Source: Devosia limi DSM 17137 (GTDB taxonomy: Bacteria > Pseudomonadota > Alphaproteobacteria > Rhizobiales > Devosiaceae). Taken from it: DNA of 64,000 nt. A model generated the notes under the pieces. That model was not told the origin of the DNA. It saw nothing but the letters and a program-made list of their open reading frames with translations, and searched no databases. The DNA lies in assembly GCF_900128975.1 (NCBI RefSeq), contig NZ_FQVC01000003.1, positions 124,001 through 188,000 on the forward strand, written 5' to 3'. Shown one piece after another: positions 17,878 to 26,922 of the stretch; position 1 is the stretch's first letter, and each line of letters starts with the position of its first letter. A program made the position numbers and the translations under genes.

Positions 17878-18408
17878 ATGGCAAAGCTCGTCTTCGGAAT
17901 GAACCAGTCTCTCGATGGTTATGTCGACTACACCGCGTTTGGGCCCAGTCCGACGCTGTTCCAGCACTATATCGAGCAGGCGCGCGAGCAGGTCGGCAGC
18001 ATCTATGGCCCCCGCCTCTACGAACTCATGGCCTATTGGGATGAAGATCGGCCCGAATGGGACGCGCCTCGCCACGACTTCGCCAGGGCATGGCGCAAGC
18101 AGCACAAATGGGTCGTCTCGCATTCCGCAAAACCCGTCGGCCCCAACGCGACAATGATCAGCGCTGACGTTGAGGCGACGATCCGCCAGATCAAGCATGA
18201 GCGCCAGGGAGAAATCCAGGTCGGCGGCCCCAGGCTCGCCCATAGCCTGACCGAGCTCGGCCTGATTGATGAATATCGCCTCTATGTCCATCCCGTCGTG
18301 CTCGGCGCTGGCGAGCCGCTCTTTGCCGGCCCACAGCCAAGACTGCGCCTGCAGGCCAGCGAGCGCATGGACGAGGACGTGATCCGCCTGACTTACGTTT
18401 CGGCCTGA
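17878..18408 (+). CDS. Dihydrofolate reductase-family (RibD C-terminal-like) protein
   Basis: 176-aa stand-alone RibD_C/DHFR-fold protein. It starts MAKLVFGMNQSLDGYVDYTAF, the usual opening of this family, and carries the GEIQVGGPRLAHSLTELGLIDEYRL segment that forms the NADPH site, then HPVVLGAGEPLF. The start at 17878 has GGGGAG 8 bases upstream. Most such proteins are reductases of unknown substrate and are often annotated 'dihydrofolate reductase family'. It is monocistronic, with the TPP riboswitch beginning about 100 bases later. Confidence 0.85.
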   Translation: MAKLVFGMNQSLDGYVDYTAFGPSPTLFQHYIEQAREQVGSIYGPRLYELMAYWDEDRPEWDAPRHDFARAWRKQHKWVVSHSAKPVGPNATMISADVEATIRQIKHERQGEIQVGGPRLAHSLTELGLIDEYRLYVHPVVLGAGEPLFAGPQPRLRLQASERMDEDVIRLTYVSA

Positions 18409-18510
18409 CCGCGCCATCGCCGCTGCCAGCGCCGTCCGGCTCCGCCTTTCGTCGATACCAGTCAAACGGGTCTTGCCCTCGCCGGGGCAATCTGATTGAT
18501 TGCCGCCATC

Positions 18511-18602
18511 CACAGGGGTGCTCCGTATTGCCGGGGCTGAGACGCGGGCGCCAAGCCTTCAGACCCTATTAGCTGATCTGGGTAATACCAGCGGAGCGAG
18601 GC
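18511..18602 (+). ncRNA. TPP riboswitch (THI element)
   Basis: All the conserved parts are visible: GGGGTGCTCC at the 5' side, GCTGAGA (pyrimidine-sensing arm) at 18536-18542, AGACCC, and the core CTGATCTGGGTAATACCAGC followed by GGAG at the 3' side. The last stem runs into the GAGG Shine-Dalgarno of the next gene, with the ATG at 18609. Thiamine diphosphate binding would therefore be expected to hide the ribosome-binding site, turning off translation of the transporter operon. The match to the known THI box is strong. Confidence 0.93.
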
Positions 18603-18608
18603 GGGGCG

Positions 18609-19220
18609 ATGTTTTCTGGCGCACAAATTTCCCTTTATCCCATGACCGACGATTTCGTCGGCGTCATCATGAGCGCATTGGGCGCGCTCGATCCCTATCG
18701 CGATCACCTGCGCATCGAGACCGACGATATCTCGACGCTGTTGGTCGGTCCGCCCGAAGTGCTGTTCCCGGCCATGCGCGACCTCTTCGCCGCCGCCGCC
18801 AATACCGGCACCCATACCGTGCTGTCCGCCGCCATCTCGCGGGGCTGCCCCGGCGAACCCGATGACGCCATCTGCGTCTCCGCCCAATTGTCCGGCCCGC
18901 GCGAGCCGCTGGAGCAGCGCAAGGCCGCGTCGCTGGCCGCTGTCGCCGCCGCCCCCGATCTGTCGACCCCGATCGCCGCCCAGTTCTCGCTCTATGTGAT
19001 GGGCACCGGCAATCACATGGACGAAATCTACGGCTGCATCGACTTCCTCAAGCAGTCCGGCGTCTTCGACCGCTCCAAGAATTTCTGCACCAAGCTCGGC
19101 GGTGACGCCGGCGCCGTCTTCGCCACGCTGGAAGCGGCCTTCTGCCAGTTCGGCCCGCCCGAGGGGCATGTGACCATCGACCTGACGGTTTCAGCGAACA
19201 GCCCGACGCCGCGCACCTAG
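18609..19220 (+). CDS. ykoF: YkoF-like thiamine/HMP-binding protein
   Basis: 203-aa protein with two ferredoxin-like (ACT-type) halves, as in YkoF, which binds thiamine or its hydroxymethylpyrimidine part in the cytoplasm. The first half starts AQISLYPMTDDFVGVIMSAL. The second starts AAQFSLYVMGTGNHMDEIYG. The repeat of a QxSLYxM segment in each half supports the duplicated fold. It is the first gene under the TPP riboswitch and is followed by ABC permease, ATPase and binding-protein genes, as in other ykoF-thiXYZ clusters. Confidence 0.87.
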   Translation: MFSGAQISLYPMTDDFVGVIMSALGALDPYRDHLRIETDDISTLLVGPPEVLFPAMRDLFAAAANTGTHTVLSAAISRGCPGEPDDAICVSAQLSGPREPLEQRKAASLAAVAAAPDLSTPIAAQFSLYVMGTGNHMDEIYGCIDFLKQSGVFDRSKNFCTKLGGDAGAVFATLEAAFCQFGPPEGHVTIDLTVSANSPTPRT

Positions 19221-19253
19221 CGCCACCGTCCCCTCGCTTCCCAAGGTCTTGTC

Positions 19254-20048
19254 ATGTCCAAATCGCACCCGCGCGCGTTCGCGTCCGCCTTCGGCCATAT
19301 CGGCCCGGCCCTGCTCTCGGTCGGCTCGCTGATCCTGGCCTGGGAACTCTATGCCCAGTTCTCCGGCATCTCGCCAACCACGCTGCCCGCCCCCTCCCGG
19401 GTTCTGGCCCAGGCGCTGCAGCATCGTGCCGCGCTGTTCGAGAACACCCTGCCCACCATCAGCGCCACGCTCCTGGGCTTTTCCTGTTCGCTGATCGCCG
19501 CCTTCGTCTTCTCGGTGCTGATCGACTTCTTCAAGCCGCTGCGCCGCGCCCTGTTCCCGGTCTTCATCATCAGCCAGACCCTGCCGCTGGTCGCCATCGC
19601 CCCGCTCATCGTCCTCTGGTTCGGCTTCGGCCTCACGCCCAAGATCATGCTGGTGGCGCTGGTCACCTTCTTCCCCATGCTCGTCGCCCTCGTGCAGGGC
19701 TATGCCGCCACCGATGACGATATCGAGGCCCTGCTGGCCTCGATGGGCGCCTCGCGCGTCCGCATTTTCCTTTTGGCGCGCCTGCCCTCGTCCCTGCCCT
19801 ATTTCTTCGCCGGGCTGCGCATTTCCATCACCTATGCCGTGGTCGGGGCGATCTTTGCCGAATATGCCGGCGCCGCCAAAGGCCTCGGCATCTATATCCT
19901 CAATGCCAAGAACAATTTCCGCCCCGATCTGGTGCTCGCCGCCGTCCTCGTCAGCGCCACCCTGACGCTGGTCCTGTTCGGCACCACCATCCTGATCCAG
20001 CGCCTCGCCATGCCCTGGGAACGACTGGGCGAGAAGGCCAGGCCATGA
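19254..20048 (+). CDS. thiX: ABC transporter permease, thiamine-pyrimidine uptake (ThiX-like)
   Basis: 264-aa inner-membrane permease of the SsuC/TauC/ThiX family with about six hydrophobic segments. The EAA-loop region is present around DDIEALLASMGASRVRIFLLARLPSSLPYFFAGL. It precedes the ATPase gene with a 4-base overlap (ATGA). Control by the upstream TPP riboswitch and the neighbouring YkoF and NMT1/THI5-like binding protein point to import of a thiamine pyrimidine precursor (HMP or formyl-aminopyrimidine) rather than sulfonates. Confidence 0.87.
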   Translation: MSKSHPRAFASAFGHIGPALLSVGSLILAWELYAQFSGISPTTLPAPSRVLAQALQHRAALFENTLPTISATLLGFSCSLIAAFVFSVLIDFFKPLRRALFPVFIISQTLPLVAIAPLIVLWFGFGLTPKIMLVALVTFFPMLVALVQGYAATDDDIEALLASMGASRVRIFLLARLPSSLPYFFAGLRISITYAVVGAIFAEYAGAAKGLGIYILNAKNNFRPDLVLAAVLVSATLTLVLFGTTILIQRLAMPWERLGEKARP

Positions 20049-20797
20049 CCCACAATCGCCTCGAACTCCGCCATGTCAGCAAGCGCTTCGGCGAGCTCGA
20101 CGTGCTCGGCGACATCTCGCTCACTGTCCGTCCGGGTGAGTTCGTTTCCATCCTCGGCCCCTCCGGCGCCGGCAAATCCACCATCTTCAAGCTGCTGACC
20201 AGCAGCTTGCAGCTTGATGGTGGCGAGATCGCCTTTGATGGCGCCCCTTTGCGGGGTCAGCGCCCCTTCGCCTTCATGCCCCAGCACGATGCGCTGATGC
20301 CCTGGCGCCGCATCATCGACAACGCCACTTTGGGCCTGGAAGTCCAGGGAATGAGCCGGTCTGAGGCCCGCGCCCGGGTCCAGCCGCTCTTCGCCGAATT
20401 CGGTCTCGATGGCTTCGAGCAGCACTATCCGGCCCAGCTGTCCGGCGGCATGCGCCAGCGTGCCGCGCTGCTGCGCACCATCAGCCAGCAATCCAGCATG
20501 CTGCTTCTCGACGAGCCCTTTGGTGCCCTCGACGCGCTCACCCGCGCCGGCATGCAGCGCTGGCTGCAATCCATGTGGGAACACCACAATTGGACCGCCC
20601 TTCTCATCACCCACGACGTTCGCGAGGCGGTTTTCCTCTCCGACCGCATCTATGTGCTGACCGCCCGCCCCGCCCGGGTGCTCACCGAAATTACCGTCCC
20701 CCTACCCCGCCCGCGCCGCGACCTGGCCTCGCCAGCGGCCAGCGCCATCGAGGCCAAGCTCTTGCAAACCCTACTCAATCCCGACCAAAGGACCTGA
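20045..20797 (+). CDS. thiZ: ABC transporter ATP-binding protein, thiamine-pyrimidine uptake (ThiZ-like)
   Basis: 250-aa cytoplasmic ATPase. Walker A is GPSGAGKST, the signature motif [14 protein letters not shown], Walker B MLLLDEPFGALD and the switch His is in LLITHDVREAV. This is the nitrate/sulfonate/taurine-type ATPase subfamily. It overlaps the permease gene by 4 bases, and the binding-protein gene starts 2 bases after its stop, so it is firmly within the riboswitch operon. Confidence 0.9.
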   Translation: MTHNRLELRHVSKRFGELDVLGDISLTVRPGEFVSILGPSGAGKSTIFKLLTSSLQLDGGEIAFDGAPLRGQRPFAFMPQHDALMPWRRIIDNATLGLEVQGMSRSEARARVQPLFAEFGLDGFEQHYPAQLSGGMRQRAALLRTISQQSSMLLLDEPFGALDALTRAGMQRWLQSMWEHHNWTALLITHDVREAVFLSDRIYVLTARPARVLTEITVPLPRPRRDLASPAASAIEAKLLQTLLNPDQRT

Positions 20798-20799
20798 CC

Positions 20800-21795
20800 A
20801 TGCGCCACCTTCTCGTCGCCGCCCTCGCCACCTTGATGGTCAGTCCGGCCCTCGCCCAGACCGAGCCCGTCACCATCTCCCTGGATTGGACACCCAATAC
20901 CAACCACATCGGCCTCTACGTCGCCCAGGCCAAGGGCTTCTACACCGATGCCGGCCTCGCCGTCGAAGTCCTGCCCTATAGCGACACCTCCGCCGGCACC
21001 CTGGTCGCCAACCACGTCGCCGATTTCGGCATCCTCGGCTCCCTCGGCCTCTTCACCCAACGCACTGCCGGCGCCGACCTCGTCGCCACTTATGCCCTGA
21101 TGCAGACCGAGACCGGTCGGCTGGTTTTCAACGCCGACCGCGCCGATATCGAGTCACCCAAGGACCTGGATGGCCTGACCTATGGCGGCTTTGGCAGCGC
21201 CTGGGAGAACGCCTTGATCGGCACCATCATTCGCCATGACGGCGGCGAAGGCAGCTTCGAAACCGTCACCCTCGGCACCTCGGCTTACGAGGCTCTGGCC
21301 AATGGCGCCGTGGATTTCACTTTGGAAGTCTACACTTGGGAGGGGGTCAAGGCCGAACTGGAAGGCAAGGGCCAGCGCGCCTTCCGCTATGCCGATTTCG
21401 GCGTGCCCGACCAGCACACCAATTTCATTGGCTCCAGCCAGGCATATCTCGATGCCAACCCGCAAACCGCCGCCGCCTTCATCGCCGCCAGCAAGCGCGG
21501 CTACGCTTATGCCGTGGCCAATCCCGATGAAGCCGCAGATATCCTCATCGCCGCCAATAGCGATGTGCTGACCGATCGCGCCCTGATCCGCGCCTCGCTG
21601 CAGGCCCTGATCGATGGCCATTACCTGCAATCGGCCGACGGCGTCATCGGCACCATCGACCCTGCCAAGATGGATGCTATCGCCGATTACCTCTTCACCG
21701 CCGGAATTCTCCGCGACGGCAATGGTAATCCCGTCGCCACCCGCCCCGACATCGCCGCCTATTACACCAACGCCTTCCAGGGCGGCGCCCAATGA
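20800..21795 (+). CDS. thiY: ABC transporter substrate-binding protein, NMT1/THI5-like (ThiY)
   Basis: 331-aa periplasmic protein with a signal peptide (MRHLLVAALATLMVSPALAQ). The mature part starts with the family hallmark SLDWTPNTNHIGLYVAQAKGFY, typical of ThiY/THI5-like proteins that bind a thiamine pyrimidine precursor such as formyl-aminomethyl-aminopyrimidine. The start at 20800 is two bases after the ATPase stop; the longer upstream open frame is antisense-free overlap with the ATPase gene and is not used. Its stop overlaps the ATG of the monooxygenase gene. Confidence 0.89.
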   Translation: MRHLLVAALATLMVSPALAQTEPVTISLDWTPNTNHIGLYVAQAKGFYTDAGLAVEVLPYSDTSAGTLVANHVADFGILGSLGLFTQRTAGADLVATYALMQTETGRLVFNADRADIESPKDLDGLTYGGFGSAWENALIGTIIRHDGGEGSFETVTLGTSAYEALANGAVDFTLEVYTWEGVKAELEGKGQRAFRYADFGVPDQHTNFIGSSQAYLDANPQTAAAFIAASKRGYAYAVANPDEAADILIAANSDVLTDRALIRASLQALIDGHYLQSADGVIGTIDPAKMDAIADYLFTAGILRDGNGNPVATRPDIAAYYTNAFQGGAQ

Positions 21796-23090
21796 CCGAC
21801 ACGCGCCGGCTGCACCTCAATGCCGTGATCTTTGGCCTCGGCAGCCACGAGGCCGGCTGGCGCATGCCGGAAAGCGATCCTCTTGCCTCGACCAGTCTCG
21901 ACTACTGGATCGACATTGCCCTTCGGTCCGAGGCCGCCGGATTCGATGCCCTGTTCCTCGGCGATGTCCTCGCCCTGCAACAGGGCGCCGACCGTCACCT
22001 CTCCGACGCGATGGACCCCTTTGTCATCCTGTCGGCGCTCGCCGCCGTGACCAGCCGCATCGGCCTGATCGGCACTGCCTCGACCAGCTTCGACCACCCA
22101 TTTCACCTTGCCCGCCGCTTCGCCTCGCTCGACCATATCAGCAAGGGCCGCGCCGGCTGGAATATCGTCACCTCCTCCAACGCACTCGAAGCCCAGAATT
22201 TCGGCCTCGACGCCATGCCCGAGCACGATGCCCGCTATCGCCGGGCCGCCGATGTCGTCGATGCCGCCATCGCGCTCTGGCAGAGTTGGGAACCCGATGC
22301 CCGCCATCCCGACAAGGCCTCAGGCTGCTATTTCGACCCGGCCAAGGTCCACGCCGTCAATCACCGCGGCGCCTATGGCGGCGCTGCCGGTCCCCTCAAC
22401 GTGCCGCGCCCGCCCCAGGGCCGCCCGATCCTGGCGCAAGCCGGTGCCTCGGAAGCCGGCCGCGCCTTCGCCGCCCGCTATGCCGATATTGTCTTCACAG
22501 TCCAATCGACCTTATCGGAGGCGCAATCCTTCTATCGCGACATCAAATCGCGCGCAGCAGACGTCGGTCGCGATCCCGCCAAGGTTCTGATCTTCCCCGG
22601 CATAGTCCCGATTGCCGCGCCAAGTCAGGCCGAAGCGGAAGCTCGCCTCGCGCAGATGAACAGCTTCGCCGTCATCGAACATGTGCTGGCCAAACTCTCT
22701 GAGTTTCTCGGCGCCAACCTGAGCGGCGCAGAACTCGACGCACCGCTCCCCGCCGAAGTCGGCGCGGGCGTACCCAGTCAGTCCAGCCAAAGCCGGGTCG
22801 CGGTCCTGGTCGGTATCGCCCGCCGTGACAATCTCACCCTGCGCCAGTTGCTGCTGCGTCTGGCCAGCGGTCGCGGCCACCTCTTGGCAGTGGGGACCGG
22901 CTCAACCATTGCCGACACCATGCAGCATTGGTTCGAGCACGGCGCCGCCGATGGGTTCAATGTCATGGCGCCGGTGATGCCAGCCGACCTGCAAAGCTTC
23001 ATCGACCACGTCCTGCCGATCCTGCAGCAGCGTAGCCTTGCCGCTCCATCCGTCGGCACCAATCTGCGCCAAAGGCTCGGTCTGGACTAG
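21792..23090 (+). CDS. LLM-class flavin-dependent monooxygenase (NtaA/SnaA/DszA type)
   Basis: 432-aa bacterial-luciferase-fold monooxygenase that would use reduced FMN supplied by a separate reductase. Family features are AEAAGFDALFLGDVL-like early segment, LIGTASTSFDHPFHLARRFASLD, GRAGWNIVTSSN and PILAQAGASEAGR. Its ATG overlaps the thiY stop (ATGA), so it is the last gene of the TPP-riboswitch operon. Relatives act on nitrilotriacetate, dibenzothiophene sulfone, dimethyl sulfide and similar compounds. A role in oxidising an imported thiamine breakdown product is inference from context. Its 3' end overlaps the convergent dppF-like gene by 4 bases. Confidence 0.9.
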   Translation: MTDTRRLHLNAVIFGLGSHEAGWRMPESDPLASTSLDYWIDIALRSEAAGFDALFLGDVLALQQGADRHLSDAMDPFVILSALAAVTSRIGLIGTASTSFDHPFHLARRFASLDHISKGRAGWNIVTSSNALEAQNFGLDAMPEHDARYRRAADVVDAAIALWQSWEPDARHPDKASGCYFDPAKVHAVNHRGAYGGAAGPLNVPRPPQGRPILAQAGASEAGRAFAARYADIVFTVQSTLSEAQSFYRDIKSRAADVGRDPAKVLIFPGIVPIAAPSQAEAEARLAQMNSFAVIEHVLAKLSEFLGANLSGAELDAPLPAEVGAGVPSQSSQSRVAVLVGIARRDNLTLRQLLLRLASGRGHLLAVGTGSTIADTMQHWFEHGAADGFNVMAPVMPADLQSFIDHVLPILQQRSLAAPSVGTNLRQRLGLD

Positions 23091-24073
23091 CTGATTGCCC
23101 CTGCCGCGATCTCCGCATTGCGGATGCAGGCGCTCCGATGCTCGGTGCCAACCGTTTCAAGCCCCGGCACCGCCCCCGCACACGCCTCGATGGCGAGCGG
23201 ACAGCGCGTGCGGAACACGCAGCCGGAGGGTGGATTGGCCGGGCTCGGAATATCGCCGACCAGCACCTGCCGCTGGCTGGTCCGGCCGGGGATGGGCTCG
23301 GGAATGGCCGAGAGCAGCGCCCGCGTATAGGGATGGCGCGGATTGGCATAGAGCGTCTCCGCCGGCGCGATTTCCATGATCCGCCCGAGATAGAGCACGA
23401 TCACCGTGTCACAGATATACTCGACCACCGCCAGGTCATGCGAGATGAACAGCATGGTCAGCCCAAGCCGCAATTGCAGATCGCGCAGCAGATTGATGAT
23501 CTGTGCCTGGATCGAAACGTCGAGCGCCGATACCGGCTCGTCAGCGACGATCAGCTCCGGCTCCAGCGCCAGCGCCCGGGCAATGCCGATGCGCTGACGT
23601 TGGCCACCGGAAAACTCGTGGGCATAGCGATCAAACGCGTCGGCGGGCAGTTCCACTGCCGCCAGCGCCGCCTTGGCCCGGGCCACCCGCGTCTCGCGCG
23701 GCTCGACCCCCTGGATCTCCAGGCCTTCCATCAGGATCTGCCCGATGGTCATGCGCGGCGACAGGCTCGCAAACGGATCCTGGAAAATATACTGCATGCG
23801 CGAGCGCTGCTGGCGCAGTTCACGCGCCGACAACTTGGTCATGTCAACGCCATCGACCAGCACCGTGCCGGCCGTCGGCTCGACCAGCCGCAGTACCGAG
23901 CGGCCAATCGTGGTCTTCCCACTGCCCGACTCGCCGACGAGCCCCACCACCTTGCCGCGGGGCACCTCGAACGACACGTCTTCAATCGCCCGCACCACCG
24001 GACCGCGCGAAAACGCGGCAGGCTTGAAATGCTTGGTTAGCCCGGTGACGGACAGGAAGGGTTGTTCAGTCAT
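23087..24073 (-). CDS. Peptide-family ABC transporter ATP-binding protein (DppF/OppF-like)
   Basis: 328-aa ATPase. Walker A is GESGSGKTT, the signature FSGGQRQRIGIARAL and Walker B LIVADEPVSALD. The C-terminal oligopeptide-transporter extension is present, with the cysteine-containing CVFRTRCPLAIEAC segment. It is the last gene of a leftward operon with the paired ATPase immediately upstream (one base apart). The substrate is probably an amino sugar rather than a peptide, judging by the nan-type genes in the same locus. This follows the precedent of peptide-family sialic acid transporters. Confidence 0.9.
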   Translation of the reverse strand: MTEQPFLSVTGLTKHFKPAAFSRGPVVRAIEDVSFEVPRGKVVGLVGESGSGKTTIGRSVLRLVEPTAGTVLVDGVDMTKLSARELRQQRSRMQYIFQDPFASLSPRMTIGQILMEGLEIQGVEPRETRVARAKAALAAVELPADAFDRYAHEFSGGQRQRIGIARALALEPELIVADEPVSALDVSIQAQIINLLRDLQLRLGLTMLFISHDLAVVEYICDTVIVLYLGRIMEIAPAETLYANPRHPYTRALLSAIPEPIPGRTSQRQVLVGDIPSPANPPSGCVFRTRCPLAIEACAGAVPGLETVGTEHRSACIRNAEIAAGAIS

Positions 24074-24074
24074 C

Positions 24075-25085
24075 TCAAAGCTCCTGCCAGCGAATACAGC
24101 GGCTCAATTGCCCCTCACCGGCATCGACCAAGGCCGGCACCGCAACAGCGCAGGCGTCAATTGCATAGGGGCAGCGCGGTGCGAACGAACACCCCTGCGG
24201 CAGGTTGGCCAGGCTCGGCACCGAGCCGGCAATGGTCGGCAGCGGCGTTCCGGCCCGCTTCAGCGCCGTCGCTTCGCCCAGCCGCGGAACCGAACGCAAC
24301 AGCCCCTTGGTATAGGGGTGGCGCGGATGGGCGAACACCTGGTCAACCGGCCCGGTCTCGACAATCCGTCCGGCATACATCACCGCAACGCGGTCAGCGA
24401 TCTCGGCCACCACGCCCAGATTGTGCGTCACGAACAGCATCGCCATGCCACGCTCGGCCTGAACCTTGGCGAGGAGTTCGAGGATTTGCGCCTGGATGGT
24501 CACATCCAGCGCCGTCGTCGGCTCGTCGGCGATCAGCAATGCCGGATCGCAAGCCAGGGCCATGGCAATAGTGGCGCGCTGGCGCATGCCGCCCGAAAGC
24601 TCATGCGGATATTGCCTGGCCCGGCGCGCCGGATCGGGAATGCCGACATCGGCCAGCAGCTTGACCGCATCTTCGGCCGCCTGCTTGTGCGAGCGGCCGA
24701 GATGGATGCGGATCGGCTCGGCGATCTGCTCACCCACGGTATAAACCGGATTGAGGCTGGTCATCGGCTCCTGGAAGACCATGCCAATATCATTGCCACG
24801 GATACGGCGCAGGCTTTCACCATCCATCTGCGCGAGGTCATTGGTGACGCCGGACTTACCCCGGAACCGGATGGTTCCGCTGGCAATCCGGCCCACCTTC
24901 TTGGGCAACAGCCCCATGACCGAGAGGCTGGTAACCGACTTGCCCGAACCCGACTCGCCTACCAGCGCCACGGTTTCGCCGGGTGCGATGGACAGTTCCA
25001 GATCCGACACGGCCGCAATGTCGCGGCCGCCGATGCGGAACACCGTGCGCAGATCCTGGATATCGAGAATGGGTTCGGGCATCAT
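24075..25085 (-). CDS. Peptide-family ABC transporter ATP-binding protein (DppD/OppD-like)
   Basis: 336-aa ATPase. Walker A is GESGSGKSV, the signature [15 protein letters not shown] and Walker [13 protein letters not shown]. The C-terminal [14 protein letters not shown] extension typical of this family is present. The gene begins two codons either side of 25082-25085 (two adjacent ATGs) four bases after the aldolase stop. It forms the heterodimeric ATPase with the next gene product. Confidence 0.9.
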   Translation of the reverse strand: MMPEPILDIQDLRTVFRIGGRDIAAVSDLELSIAPGETVALVGESGSGKSVTSLSVMGLLPKKVGRIASGTIRFRGKSGVTNDLAQMDGESLRRIRGNDIGMVFQEPMTSLNPVYTVGEQIAEPIRIHLGRSHKQAAEDAVKLLADVGIPDPARRARQYPHELSGGMRQRATIAMALACDPALLIADEPTTALDVTIQAQILELLAKVQAERGMAMLFVTHNLGVVAEIADRVAVMYAGRIVETGPVDQVFAHPRHPYTKGLLRSVPRLGEATALKRAGTPLPTIAGSVPSLANLPQGCSFAPRCPYAIDACAVAVPALVDAGEGQLSRCIRWQEL

Positions 25086-25089
25086 TGCA

Positions 25090-26007
25090 TTACCCCATCA
25101 GGCCGGCAGCGCGGACCAATTCGACAATCTTGGCCGTTTCGCCAGCATCCAGCCGACGCTGTGGCCGGGCCATGATATTGGTCTCGATAATGCCAAGCTG
25201 CTGCATCGCGGTCTTGAACGAGCCGACACCGGCCGAACCGGGGCTGACGCGCGGCAGCGCCACCCAGACCATTTCGAACAGCTTGCAGAGACGCTCCTGC
25301 TCGGCACGGGCCGCAACCCAGTCACCGGCCTGCGCATGGTTCCACAGCCGCACATAGCCATGCGGATCGACATTGGCGAGGCCGGGCACGACGCCATGGG
25401 CGCCCATCTGCAAGGCGGTGTCGACGACGATTTCCGAGCCGGTCATCAGGAAGAAATCGGGCAGATCGGCCAGGTCCTGCAGGCAGAAACGGAAATTGCC
25501 GTCATCGCCGCTGGAATCCTTGAGCCCGGCAATTGTGCCTTCGCGCGCCAGGGTCACCGTGGTCTTGCGATCCAGCTTGATGTTGACGCAGACCGGAATG
25601 TCATAGGCAATTACCGGCACGTCGATGGCTTCACGCACATAGCGGAAGTGGTCGATCACCTCGCCCTGGCTGGTGCGCGCATAGAAGGGCGCAGTCACCA
25701 CCACGGCATCGACACCCAGCTCGGCCGCCGCCTTGGAATGGGCAATCACCCGGTCGGTGGTCGGATCGATGGTGCCGGCCAGCACGGGCACGCGGCCATT
25801 GGCGATCTTGATCGTGTGTTCGATGATCTTGCGACGGGTCGCGTCATCATGGAACACCACTTCGCCGCTCGAGCCGAGCACGAACAGGCCATGCACACCG
25901 CCATCGACCAGGTTCTCGACCACGCGGGTCAGCGAGGCATAATCGACTTCGTAGTTTTCGGTCAGCGGAGTGACGACGGGAGGAACGACGCCTTTAAAGG
26001 TAGTCAT
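25090..26007 (-). CDS. DapA/NanA-family aldolase (dihydrodipicolinate synthase family)
   Basis: 305-aa TIM-barrel class I aldolase. The pyruvate-binding loop is LGSSGEVVF, the catalytic Tyr is in IAYDIPVCV and the Schiff-base Lys in [10 protein letters not shown]. The KDSSG version is seen in several sugar-acid aldolases and not only in N-acetylneuraminate lyase, so the substrate is open. The gene is inserted between the permease and ATPase genes of the ABC transporter. A NanE-NanK fusion lies across the divergent promoter, so sialate lyase (NanA) activity is the leading hypothesis. True dihydrodipicolinate synthase is unlikely in this context. Confidence 0.87.
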   Translation of the reverse strand: MTTFKGVVPPVVTPLTENYEVDYASLTRVVENLVDGGVHGLFVLGSSGEVVFHDDATRRKIIEHTIKIANGRVPVLAGTIDPTTDRVIAHSKAAAELGVDAVVVTAPFYARTSQGEVIDHFRYVREAIDVPVIAYDIPVCVNIKLDRKTTVTLAREGTIAGLKDSSGDDGNFRFCLQDLADLPDFFLMTGSEIVVDTALQMGAHGVVPGLANVDPHGYVRLWNHAQAGDWVAARAEQERLCKLFEMVWVALPRVSPGSAGVGSFKTAMQQLGIIETNIMARPQRRLDAGETAKIVELVRAAGLMG

Positions 26008-26030
26008 AGTTTTCGCCTGTTGGTTTCTAA

Positions 26031-26921
26031 TCAGTTGAGGTCGGATCGTGGGTCAAAGGCATCGCGCAGCCCATCACCCAGGAAATTGATTGCCAGCACC
26101 GTCAGCACCAGGGCTCCACCGGGGAACATCCACTGCCAGACATATTGTTCGAGCACGATGGTGGAGCGGGCGGCGTTGAGCATGTTGCCCCAGCTCGCTT
26201 CCGGCGGGGCAATGCCCAGCCCGAGGAACGAGAGCCCGGCTTCGAGCAGGATCGCATTGGCGATCTGGAGCGTCGCGTAGACGACCAGGATGTCGATGCA
26301 ATTGGGCAGGCCATGGCGGAACAGCAGGTGCGGCATCGAAGCGCCCATACCGCGGGCCGCCACCACGAAATCGCGCTCACGCAATTCCATCAGCCGGGCG
26401 CGCACCATGCGCGACAGCACCGGCCAGGACAGCAGCGAAATGACCACGATGGTGGGCATCACCCCGGTACCGGCAATAGAGGCAAGCACCAGCAGGAAAA
26501 TCACCGGCGGCAGCGTCATCGCCAGATCGACAAGGCGCATCACGCCATTATCGACGACCTTGCCGCCAAAGCTGGCAATGGCCCCCACCAGAAACCCGAT
26601 GACGATGGAAATCGCCACAGAGACGATCGCCACGGTCAGCGAAATGCGGCCACCCTGCAGCAGACGCGCCAGGATATCGCGGCCGACGCCATCCGTGCCG
26701 AACCAATGGACGGCGCCCGGCGCCTGGTTGAGGGCGCGCAGATCGATATCGTTGGGCGCATAGGGCCACCATAGCGGATAGCTGCTCACCGCGATCAGGA
26801 TCGGCACGAGGATTGCCAGACCGGCGAGCGCCGCGCCATTGCTGCGGAACCGCTCCCAGGCGCGCAGCCAGGGACCCTTGCTGGTCTTGCGGGGTGTTGC
26901 GACACGTGTTGCTGCGCTCAT
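26031..26921 (-). CDS. Peptide-family ABC transporter permease (DppC-like)
   Basis: 296-aa inner-membrane permease of the DppC/OppC family. It has a long N-terminal cytoplasmic part and first helix ([21 protein letters not shown]), then [24 protein letters not shown], the hallmark of this subunit. The EAA loop lies around [18 protein letters not shown]. The gene begins two bases after dppB stops. It works with the next permease to form the membrane channel. Confidence 0.9.
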   Translation of the reverse strand: MSAATRVATPRKTSKGPWLRAWERFRSNGAALAGLAILVPILIAVSSYPLWWPYAPNDIDLRALNQAPGAVHWFGTDGVGRDILARLLQGGRISLTVAIVSVAISIVIGFLVGAIASFGGKVVDNGVMRLVDLAMTLPPVIFLLVLASIAGTGVMPTIVVISLLSWPVLSRMVRARLMELRERDFVVAARGMGASMPHLLFRHGLPNCIDILVVYATLQIANAILLEAGLSFLGLGIAPPEASWGNMLNAARSTIVLEQYVWQWMFPGGALVLTVLAINFLGDGLRDAFDPRSDLN

Positions 26922-26922
26922 C

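Noticed and set aside
25090-26007. Assignment as biosynthetic dihydrodipicolinate synthase
   Set aside because: Location inside an ABC transporter operon with NanE-NanK opposite, and an active-site neighbourhood that fits several aldolases, argue for a catabolic role.
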